This document shows positions 55,230-62,828 of a stretch of 64,000 nt of DNA, in pieces; the first letter of the stretch is position 1; each line of letters begins with the position of its first letter. The translations under genes and the position numbers were made by a program. The notes under the pieces were generated by a model. That model was not told the origin of the DNA and ran no database searches. It saw only the letters and a program-made list of their open reading frames with translations. The stretch is from Hymenobacter terrenus (GTDB lineage Bacteria; Bacteroidota; Bacteroidia; Cytophagales; Hymenobacteraceae): contig NZ_LATM01000002.1 in the NCBI RefSeq assembly GCF_000972495.1, positions 1-64,000 on the forward strand. The letters run 5' to 3'.

Positions 55230-55310
55230 GCCGAGGGTCGGCTTGTGCATAACGTGGCCTGCATAATGTACTGTTATGCAGGCCACGTTATGCACAAGCC
55301 GACCCTCGGC
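55230..55310. promoter_or_regulatory. Perfect 37-bp inverted repeat with four TGCATAA sites
   Basis: Bases 55230-55266 are exactly complementary to 55274-55310, with a 7-base centre (TGTACTG). Inside, TGCATAA starts at 55246 and 55260 and its complement TTATGCA at 55274 and 55288, so all four heptamers are 14 bases apart and every spacer is 7 bases. The outer arms are GCCGAGGGTCGGCTTG and its complement. It sits 17 bases before the HTH gene ATG (minus strand), where an autoregulatory operator would be. No T run follows, so it is not a simple terminator. Confidence 0.9.
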
Positions 55311-55536
55311 GGCTCTGCCCACCCTACGCTTCGCCCCTCAAGGCGCGGAATCCAGTGAGGCCAGGGACCAGGGGCAGCGCCATTCTTCCCGGGCTTCGGC
55401 CGCATTGCGGAACTGGTACGGAGCTTAAACGAGCAGTTGGGTGAGCTGCAAAAGCGCCTGCTTGAGCCGGGGAGGCCAAAAGGGGGTGTTGGCGGCGGGT
55501 GTTCGGCCAGTAGCCCCGCGCCGATGGGGGAGGGAA
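55311..55536 (+). other. Spacer with a possible coiled-coil remnant
   Basis: Bases about 55400-55480 read on the + strand as a heptad-like stretch (IAELVRSLNEQLGELQKRL) between stops and without a start. It recalls the N-terminal coiled coil of IS66-type transposases, but this is only a resemblance over some 20 residues. The rest of the spacer shows nothing. Confidence 0.2.
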
Positions 55537-55949
55537 CTAGGTTTTTCTGGTCATGCTATGCAGCATCTCCCTACTAAAGGAGCCCACCCATTCGGCGAAG
55601 TCGGCGGCGGAGAGGTGTTCGGCCATGTAGTCTTCCAGCAGTACGCGGCGGCGCTCGGTGACGTAGTGCCGAAAGACACCGGCGTAGGGTTCGGCCGACC
55701 AGTTGGCCCGAGGCCCCAGCGCCCGCAGCTTTTCGAGGTGGGCCGGGGCCACGTCGCGCAGGGTAGGCAGCCAGTCATTCAGCGCGTCTACCGTGGGCAC
55801 CAGGTGCTCCACGAAGTCGATGTATGCTTGTCGGGTTCTCACAACTCCGCTGGCACTGGCCGAAAGCCAGGGTACTGCTGGCGAAAACAATCTTTCCAGT
55901 CCTCGTTGAGCACCTTGGTGCGGACCTCTACGAGCAGTGGTTGGGTCAT
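55537..55949 (-). pseudogene. Frame-shifted gene, or two overlapping small genes
   Basis: From ATG 55949 a 36-codon frame (ending CFRQQYPGFRPVPAEL) stops at TGA 55841-55839. The frame that takes over there runs to 55537 and encodes about 101 residues (QAYIDFVEHLVPTVDALNDW and onwards). The two join smoothly in content, as if one protein of about 140 residues had suffered a frameshift. A GTG at 55842 overlaps the first stop as GTGA, so coupled genes are also possible. No family recognised. Confidence 0.5.
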
Positions 55950-56146
55950 GGCCTTCACCGACAAGTACGCCTTACCAAGTTAACTCGTAAGATGGTTTCC
56001 TCCCTACTGCCCCACACTTTTTGATGCTCTCCACTGCTACTGCCCCCCTTTGGATCGACGAGAAAAGATTATTTGTTTTTACCGCTTGCTATCAGTTATA
56101 CCTACCAAGATAGGATAGGAATCAGAGGCGCTTGCTAGATGGTTAG

Positions 56147-57526
56147 TCAGCGGGCCGACGTTACGGGCAACGGAACTGCCCGGTGAGTTGTGTCCACAAA
56201 AATTAGCGCATCATAGCTGTTTGTCAGTCTAATTTGCTCAAAGCTGCGAGGAGCGGAAGGGGACATGCCGCCGCCGTACTGATGGGCCTTTTGAGGGCTG
56301 GTCAGCCATTGTCGTACCGCTTCGGGCTGCTTGTTCCGTTGGTCTAAGACTACAAAATAGAGTGGTATGCGCACCTGGGCCAACGTATGGGCTAAAGTGC
56401 CCGCCGGAGCCGCATTCAGCGTAAGTTTTTGTAGGCTAGGCCGGTTTCCTGGAGTGAGAAAATTTATCTGGAAATCCCCCTGGTTGAACTCGAAACCAAT
56501 GATGTAACAGTCCTTGGGGTACGCTTTTCGCAGGTTCGTCCCGAGCCGTCTGGGAGTGGGTGACCCTTCGGGTATGAAAGGAGGACGGTACGTACTGTCG
56601 CTGTTTACGTGGCTGTTGTGCGCCCATAACAAAGCTTTGCTGCGCGGCCCCTGTTGCTCGAGCATCCAGCGCACATTCTCGAGCATGCCCAGGTCCCGCG
56701 CTTGCTCCTGCGCTCCCTGATTGGGCAGGAAGGCGTTCGTATAAGCCCGCAAGATGCCTTTCATCGTTTGCTCGGCGATTTCCCACTCCTCCCGTGAGGA
56801 GCGCGCCGTGTAAGAAACTCGGTTGCGCTGCAAGGTATCAAGCACCGCCTGTAGGCGCGGTTGCACCACGTCGCGGTTACGCCGGGCTTCCTGCTTCTGC
56901 TGCTCCTGCTCGCTGCGCAGTTTCTTAACCTGACTATTAACCAGCGTATCCAGTTGCTGGCAATAGGCTACGTAAGCGGGGTTCACCCGGCGGAAATACG
57001 TTTGTAACTCGGGGAAGCCCTCCGATATTGCCCCCTGTGGGTCGAAGCCCAAGAACGAGAGCTTATGCTGGTGTTTGGAATCTAGGTTGTAGGCCCGCAT
57101 CCACTGCACCAGGTCCAACACCTCCTCCGTCTCCCAGCACCAATACATGGTATGTATGATAGCCACCGGGTCGCCGGTGCCGTTGCGGATGTACTCATTT
57201 AGTTTCACTCCCTCCGTGAACGGTGCTTCCATCCCAAACACCGTGAAACCTTTGTGTTGAACTAAGTATTCGAACACGCGGTGCTTCATGCGAAAGAAGT
57301 CGCGCGTGCCATGCGTAGCTTCTCCCATAGCCACAATGCGGCACTGCCCAATCGCCTTGCCGACGGGTGCCAAGTCTTGGTTGGCCGTGCCGGGTTCCAC
57401 TGTGCGCAAAGGCTTGGCTTGCTTCTTCAGCCAGTTGACCACCGCAGTGGTGTCTTGTGCCTGTAGCGACAGGCTCAGAAACAGCAGGAGCCCAAGGAGC
57501 CCTGTAGTGCGTGATGAGAGCTTCAT
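56147..57526 (-). CDS. Erythromycin esterase family protein, exported
   Basis: 459 residues with a signal peptide (MKLSSRTTGLLGLLLFLSLS then LQAQ). The EreA/EreB-type fold is marked by MGEATHGTRDFF (catalytic Glu and His), MYWCWETEEVLDLVQWMR, LGFDPQG and ALLWAHNSHV. Members hydrolyse macrolide lactones or are related enzymes of unknown substrate; presence of the motif does not prove resistance. Export to the periplasm is unlike the cytoplasmic EreA/B. Minus-strand group with the DUF4097 and AraC genes. Confidence 0.85.
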   Translation of the reverse strand: MKLSSRTTGLLGLLLFLSLSLQAQDTTAVVNWLKKQAKPLRTVEPGTANQDLAPVGKAIGQCRIVAMGEATHGTRDFFRMKHRVFEYLVQHKGFTVFGMEAPFTEGVKLNEYIRNGTGDPVAIIHTMYWCWETEEVLDLVQWMRAYNLDSKHQHKLSFLGFDPQGAISEGFPELQTYFRRVNPAYVAYCQQLDTLVNSQVKKLRSEQEQQKQEARRNRDVVQPRLQAVLDTLQRNRVSYTARSSREEWEIAEQTMKGILRAYTNAFLPNQGAQEQARDLGMLENVRWMLEQQGPRSKALLWAHNSHVNSDSTYRPPFIPEGSPTPRRLGTNLRKAYPKDCYIIGFEFNQGDFQINFLTPGNRPSLQKLTLNAAPAGTLAHTLAQVRIPLYFVVLDQRNKQPEAVRQWLTSPQKAHQYGGGMSPSAPRSFEQIRLTNSYDALIFVDTTHRAVPLPVTSAR

Positions 57527-57607
57527 GGAAGGGTATGAGAAGAAAATCAGCCGCTTCGCAGCGACTGGCAGTGGCTGTTGGTTCGGGCTATCTGATTGCT
57601 TTGAGAG

Positions 57608-58426
57608 TTACTTCCGTCGGCGAAAAAACACGTCGCCCTCGTTCGACTCCAGGCGCACGGCGGGACCGCCACCTTGCAGGGTGCCCCGCAAAATGAAAGC
57701 AGACGAAGAGGCTGGTTTACGCGGCACTACCTCCGCCAGGGCGTGGTCGTTGTGCACCTGCCCTTTGAAAGTGCGTAGCGTGACGGTGGCCGCTTGTGCC
57801 GGGGCCCAATCCACGCTAACAAAACCTTGGATAGACTTGGCCTGCACCGAACCCGTCAGCCCGGTCGCCGTGATATTACCCCTGATAGTGCGCACTTGCA
57901 AGGCGGCCGTAGCAGGCACCGTTATTTCGTAGTTGATATCGCTGCACAGCGTGTAGCTTACTTCCTTTTCAGTCCCGCCGCAACACAGCGTGGTAGCCGG
58001 AGTCCCGGCCGGACAATCGGCAGCTTGGCCGTTGCGAATCAAGTTCTCGTCGTAACGCGTCGTTAGTCGAACCTCCTCGGCCGTGTGTTCTACCAGGACT
58101 TGCAGCGCCTCGTTGAGCTTGCCTTGGTTGATTTGAACCGTCGCGCGAAGCGTTATTTCCTGTCCCCGTCCCGGACGAATCGTAATGTTGCTGGCCGGCC
58201 GCAAGTTAAGTACGACCCGTTGGCCGGGCGCGAGTGGTTCTTTTCTCTCAATAACTTTTTGCCCTAGTGCTACCGGAGCAGTGCCACCGATAAGGCTTAC
58301 CAGCAGCAGCAGTAGCAGAAGGGGCTTCAGATAGCGACCCGGCCGAGAAACATTCCTTGTGGGCACCCACCTCTTCCGGGAGGGGAAATCCGGGTGGCTG
58401 TCAGGAGTGTTGATTAATAAAGTCAT
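57608..58426 (-). CDS. DUF4097-like exported beta-helix protein
   Basis: 272 residues. A hydrophobic stretch at residues 34-50 (LKPLLLLLLLVSLIGG) acts as a signal or anchor, followed by a beta-rich domain with short repeats such as ALQVRTIRGNITATGLTGSV and AKSIQGFVSVD, the pattern of DUF4097 adhesin-like proteins. Four cysteines cluster near CPAGTPATTLCCGG. Role unknown. The start may be later, since the first 30 residues are polar. Confidence 0.65.
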   Translation of the reverse strand: MTLLINTPDSHPDFPSRKRWVPTRNVSRPGRYLKPLLLLLLLVSLIGGTAPVALGQKVIERKEPLAPGQRVVLNLRPASNITIRPGRGQEITLRATVQINQGKLNEALQVLVEHTAEEVRLTTRYDENLIRNGQAADCPAGTPATTLCCGGTEKEVSYTLCSDINYEITVPATAALQVRTIRGNITATGLTGSVQAKSIQGFVSVDWAPAQAATVTLRTFKGQVHNDHALAEVVPRKPASSSAFILRGTLQGGGPAVRLESNEGDVFFRRRK

Positions 58427-58435
58427 GCCACAAAC

Positions 58436-59326
58436 CTAGGCATTATTGCAGGTTTGCCCTTGTACATCGGGGACATGACTACCTTTTTTTACGTGTATAA
58501 AGAAAGGGCTGTTGCTAGCGTAAGCCGCTTTACTCAACAGGTGTTGAGGAGCGTCTCCGGTAAGCTTTTTCACTTCTTTGCTGAAGTGGGCTTGGTCGTA
58601 AAAGTGAGCTTCGTAGGCAGCTTGCGTCAGGGTTAGGCTTCTATCTTGAAGTTTCTCTAAAGCGTTGCGAAACCGGGCAATCCGCTTGAATCCGGTTGGG
58701 GAGCACCCCAAATGCTTCTGAAACAGTCGAAAAAGGGTCTTTCGGTTGCACCCTAACAGGTGCTCTAGTTCGCCCACGTCATGGGAGGCTTCCTCGGCAG
58801 TCAGCAACGCCACTGCCCGTTCGACCAGCGGCTCCTGAACAGGAGAATAGCGAGACAGTAAAAATTGGTCGAGCTTACTGACGAGCAGTTCGTCATCCTG
58901 TTCTCCTAGCAAGTTCTGGAGGAGACCGGAAAACTGCTCCCAACCGAAAAAACGTTGGAAGGGGCGCTTGGCCATCGTGCCGAACGGGACGTTGACAAAC
59001 TGACTTATCCCTAGGGGCTTGAAGACAATGGTAACGTTACTAAAGCAGCCGTCTACGGTACAGTGGTAGGGCTGAAGAGACCGGCCAATGATACCGACTT
59101 GTATTTCCGAATCCGTGGTATCGGTGTAGCGAATATGGCGCCCACTAGCTCGGATACTTGTTTTGCTGTAAAAGAAGAGCGGGGTGTTGATGTGGGGATA
59201 GGCCAAATAGAATTCGTTCAGGCAGTACTTATCCGGATTAAACAAATAGTAATAGGCGACGTAGTTCCTAATTACCTCATGAGCGGGATAAAGAGCTTTG
59301 ATTTCCACTGTGAGCAGGCTGATCAT
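58436..59326 (-). CDS. AraC-family transcriptional regulator
   Basis: 296 residues from ATG 59326. The C-terminal domain holds two helix-turn-helices: DVGELEHLLGCNRKTLFRLF then the signature FKRIARFRNALEKL, LTLTQAAYEAHFYDQAHFSK and FKKLTGDAPQHL-like end. The N-terminal part (about 170 residues) would be the sensor. A GTG 90 bases upstream is possible but adds little. It is 9 bases upstream of the DUF4097 gene on the same strand and may regulate it and the esterase. Confidence 0.88.
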   Translation of the reverse strand: MISLLTVEIKALYPAHEVIRNYVAYYYLFNPDKYCLNEFYLAYPHINTPLFFYSKTSIRASGRHIRYTDTTDSEIQVGIIGRSLQPYHCTVDGCFSNVTIVFKPLGISQFVNVPFGTMAKRPFQRFFGWEQFSGLLQNLLGEQDDELLVSKLDQFLLSRYSPVQEPLVERAVALLTAEEASHDVGELEHLLGCNRKTLFRLFQKHLGCSPTGFKRIARFRNALEKLQDRSLTLTQAAYEAHFYDQAHFSKEVKKLTGDAPQHLLSKAAYASNSPFFIHVKKGSHVPDVQGQTCNNA

Positions 59327-59546
59327 GGCTTCTTCCGGACTTGGCCAGTGTCGCCAAAAGTGATGGATTTGAACAGACTCACCTTGCCTTTTTAGAAGGT
59401 TGCTAGGGTGTGCCACAGTCTAAGAAGCTGTTTGCGGTAGCAAAAAGTCTTTGGAACAGTGGAGAAATACCCTGTTTTAGCTAACCCCAACGACTGCTCA
59501 AAGAGTTGTGTAGATGGCAGTCGGTTTAGTACAGAAGGATGCTTTG

Positions 59547-62507
59547 CTACTTTCGCGCCGCCAGCGACTTATAAATCACCTCCTGAATCCGGGTGCGGAT
59601 GTTGTATTGCCGCAGCTTATTGTTCCCGGCATCGGGGTACACGCGGTTGGAGAGGAAGATGTAGAGAATCTGATTATCAGGGTCCATCCACACGCAGGTG
59701 CCGGTGAAGCCCGTGTGGCCGAAGGTGCTGGCCGGCGCGAGGTTGCTGGTGGGGCCTTCGGGCTTGCTGGGGTCGCCGTGGTCCCAGCCCAGGCCGCGGC
59801 GGCTGCCAACCGTTTGGGGCCGGGCAAATTCCGTAACTACCGGCGACTGGAAGTAACGGGTGCCGCCGTAGTTGCCGTTTTGCAGGTTCATCTGCATCAG
59901 CACGGCCAGGTCGTTGGCCGTGGCGAATAGGCCGGCGTGGCCACCGACGCCACCGACGAGGGCGGCGGTTTGGTCGTGTACGGTGCCTTGCAGCTGCTCG
60001 CGGCGGTAGTAAGTATCCTTTTCGGTGGGCGCGATGCAGCTTTTAGGAAAGCGCTGCAAGGGATTGTAGGTCATGCTGCCCAGCCCGAGCGGGCCGTAGA
60101 AAGTAGCCTGCAAAAAGCCCTCAATCGGCTGCTTGAGAATCTTTTCGCAAACCCGCTTCATCACAATGAAGCTCAGGTCGGAATACTCAGTGGGGTACTT
60201 GCCCTTGATTTTTGGGAGCAAGCTGGAGCGCATGGTCCAGGCCCACACCGAGTCATCAGCAGCCTTGGTGCTGTACTCGCCGGGCGCCACCTCGTTGGGG
60301 AAAGCATCGGAGCGGATGCTGGCGTAAAAGGTCGGTTTGAGGCCGTTGCTATTAATGGTGCGCTCCCAGGTCGGGATGCCTGGCTTGAGGCCGGCCTGGT
60401 GCAAGAGCACGTCCCGGATGGTCATGTCGCGCTTGTTGGTACGGGCCAGTTCGGGCAGGTAGGTGGCAACTTTCGCTTCGAGGTTAAGCTTGCCCTGGTC
60501 CTTGAGGTACATTACGGCTTGCAGCGTGCCCGCCACTTTCGTCACGGAGGCCAGGTCGTATAACGTGCTGCTCGTCACGGGTTGCGACTGGTCATAGGTG
60601 CAGTAGCCGTAGCTTTGGTCGAATACCACGGTCCCATTTTTAGCCACCAAAACCTGGCACCCGGGCGCGGCAGCGTAGGTCTGGCTTTCGAGGGCAATGT
60701 TGTCAATCTGAGCCAGCACGCGGGAGTTTAGCCCCTGGCTTTCGGGCGTGGCATAGTGCAGGCGGCGTAGGTCGGCCGTGGCAATGCCGGTATTAATTTT
60801 CAGGGTAGGCGATACCGTGACGGGCAGTTTCCCCCGCGCCGGTAGAGCTCCAAATAGTACCTGCGGTACCACCAGCTGTGCCGCGTAGTGGTCCTCGTAG
60901 CCGCACACCAGCGTGCGGGCGGCTTCCAGGTATTTCATGCCGTAGGCGTTGCCCATGGCTACCACCACCGTTTTGAAGCTGCTGTTTGCCTGAAGCTGCT
61001 TGATGAATTTCAGCGCCCCATCGCCGATGCCATAGTTGTGGCTGGGGGTATTGTTCATGTTGTGCAAGCTCACTACCACCACGTTGTAGCCTTGCAGGCG
61101 GGTGGCAATGCGGGCAAACGTGCTGTCGTCGGCGTAGCGGTTGGGCACGGCGTACACCGGGCCGGGCTGATACTTATTGAAAATAGTGGCGTACGGTCCC
61201 TCCGCCTGCGTACCAATGGTGATGGCCGCAATCCGGAGCGTATCAAGCCGCTGAAAGGGGAGGAGCTTGTCGTCGTTTTTAACTACCGTCACGGCGTGCT
61301 CAAAAATGTTCTGAGCCAGCAGTTTGGAGCCAGGTAAGTTTAGGCTGTCGTGCAGCGTAGCAAGGTTGGTAGGCCGGTATTTCGCCAGCCCGGCCCAGTA
61401 CTTGGCCCGCAAAATCTTCTTGACGCGCAGGTCCAAATCTTCCTGCTTGAGCTTGCCCGCCGTCACGGCTTCCTGAATGCGCAGCAGCGCGGCCGGTACG
61501 TCCTCCGAGAACAGTAGCACATCGTTGCCGGCGGCCAGCGCCATAGCATCGAGTTCACCATCCTTGTAAAGCTTGCTCACGCTCTTCATATTGAGTGCAT
61601 CGGTGAATACCAGGCCTTTGAAGCCCATCTTATCCTTCAGCAGGTCCGTTACCAGCGCACGCGACAGGGTCGTGGTTTTGGCATCGGTCGTGTCGAAGAG
61701 TGGCATGTAGAGGTGGGCCACCATTACGCCCATCACCCCAGCTTCAAACGACTGTTGGAAGGGCACCAAATCCACTTTTGTGAGGCGGGCCAGGTCGGTA
61801 TTGATAACCGGCAGGGCCACGTGCGAATCAGTATCCGTGTCACCATGGCCGGGAAAGTGCTTAGCCACGGCCATGATATTGTTATCCTGCAAGCCCTTGA
61901 TATACTGTACGCCGAGCCTGCCCACCCGCTCCTGGTCTTCACCAAACGAGCGGTTACCAATCACCGGGTTGCCGGGGTTGGAGTTCACGTCGATTACCGG
62001 CGCAAAGTCGATGTGTACGCCCAGGGCCCGCATTTTGCGGGCAATGTCGCGCGCCATCTGGTACACATATTTGGGGTCGTCCATGGCGCCCAGCGTCATC
62101 TGCTTGGCGAAGTGGGCCGAGGAGTCGAGGCGCATGTCGAGGCCCCACTCGGCGTCCATGGCAATGAGCAGCGGTACTTTGGCGGCAGCCTGCAAGCGGT
62201 TGGTCATCAGAGCTTGCCGCTTGGGGCCGCCCTGCAAAAACATGACCCCGCCGATGCTCTGGTTGCGCACTAGCCGCTCGATGCGGTCGACGTGGCTGCG
62301 GTCTTTATTGGAATATGCAGCCACCATAAACAGCTGGCCCAGGCGCTGTTGAGGCGTGAGCGAATTGAAGACGCTATCGACCCAGGCCATCTCGGTAGGA
62401 GAGGCGGGCAGCGGGTCGGCGGGCAGTTTTTTTATTTCGGAAAACGACAGCAACAATCCCGCTGCTAGCAACAATGCCGCAATGCTAAGCTGGAAAGGGA
62501 TGCGCAT
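59547..62507 (-). CDS. GH3 beta-N-acetylglucosaminidase fused to a beta-lactamase-fold domain
   Basis: 986 residues from ATG 62507, with an N-terminal signal/anchor (IAALLLAAGLLLSF). The GH3 domain (residues about 40-400) carries the NagZ-type loop KHFPGHGDTDTDSH near 216-229 (catalytic His/Asp dyad) and FTDALNMKS near 302 (nucleophile Asp). The C-terminal domain (from about 590) is of the class C beta-lactamase/esterase fold with SVTK, YSD and HTG motifs. Such fusions occur in Bacteroidota and suggest cell-wall sugar recycling. An ATG-less extension upstream was not used. Confidence 0.9.
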   Translation of the reverse strand: MRIPFQLSIAALLLAAGLLLSFSEIKKLPADPLPASPTEMAWVDSVFNSLTPQQRLGQLFMVAAYSNKDRSHVDRIERLVRNQSIGGVMFLQGGPKRQALMTNRLQAAAKVPLLIAMDAEWGLDMRLDSSAHFAKQMTLGAMDDPKYVYQMARDIARKMRALGVHIDFAPVIDVNSNPGNPVIGNRSFGEDQERVGRLGVQYIKGLQDNNIMAVAKHFPGHGDTDTDSHVALPVINTDLARLTKVDLVPFQQSFEAGVMGVMVAHLYMPLFDTTDAKTTTLSRALVTDLLKDKMGFKGLVFTDALNMKSVSKLYKDGELDAMALAAGNDVLLFSEDVPAALLRIQEAVTAGKLKQEDLDLRVKKILRAKYWAGLAKYRPTNLATLHDSLNLPGSKLLAQNIFEHAVTVVKNDDKLLPFQRLDTLRIAAITIGTQAEGPYATIFNKYQPGPVYAVPNRYADDSTFARIATRLQGYNVVVVSLHNMNNTPSHNYGIGDGALKFIKQLQANSSFKTVVVAMGNAYGMKYLEAARTLVCGYEDHYAAQLVVPQVLFGALPARGKLPVTVSPTLKINTGIATADLRRLHYATPESQGLNSRVLAQIDNIALESQTYAAAPGCQVLVAKNGTVVFDQSYGYCTYDQSQPVTSSTLYDLASVTKVAGTLQAVMYLKDQGKLNLEAKVATYLPELARTNKRDMTIRDVLLHQAGLKPGIPTWERTINSNGLKPTFYASIRSDAFPNEVAPGEYSTKAADDSVWAWTMRSSLLPKIKGKYPTEYSDLSFIVMKRVCEKILKQPIEGFLQATFYGPLGLGSMTYNPLQRFPKSCIAPTEKDTYYRREQLQGTVHDQTAALVGGVGGHAGLFATANDLAVLMQMNLQNGNYGGTRYFQSPVVTEFARPQTVGSRRGLGWDHGDPSKPEGPTSNLAPASTFGHTGFTGTCVWMDPDNQILYIFLSNRVYPDAGNNKLRQYNIRTRIQEVIYKSLAARK

Positions 62508-62828
62508 CAGCCCCGTCGGGTTGGTGGGTTGGTTCAAGAGGCAAACGGACCGCGGGGGCCGTACTTTTGTCGTGGGTAGCAGCGGAACCCGCCGGCTAGG
62601 TTTGGAGGTTCCAAATACAAGCCGGTTGCGGCGCGAAATGATTATGGTAATTGCCATAAAATTTCATGCTGGAATTCCGCTATTTAGCCGCGAAGGTACG
62701 CAAAAAACCCTGTCACGGGTTTACAACGCGACTGGGTTACGGTTATTGTAGCGCACGCTTCCACTTGTAGCCGTGCCGGTTAGCTCACCCGATTTCCTTG
62801 GCGCAAGCTCAAGCATGCGTTACTTTCT
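62508..62828. other. Divergent spacer between the GH3 fusion and mutL
   Basis: No gene seen. TACTTTTG at 62562-62569 (+) matches TAnnTTTG but lies 260 bases before mutL, and no -33 element is at the right distance, so I do not call it a promoter with confidence. The stretch near 62640-62665 is AT-rich. Confidence 0.4.

Noticed and set aside
55230..55310. Replication origin or plasmid iterons
   Set aside because: The heptamers are regularly spaced, but there is no replication initiator or partition gene and no DnaA-box cluster; the neighbouring HTH gene makes an operator more likely.
55230..55310. CRISPR-like array
   Set aside because: The repeats are only 7 bases with 7-base spacers in inverted arrangement, and no cas gene is present.
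62562..62569. TACTTTTG as the mutL promoter
   Set aside because: It is 260 bases from mutL and lacks a -33 partner at the right spacing.
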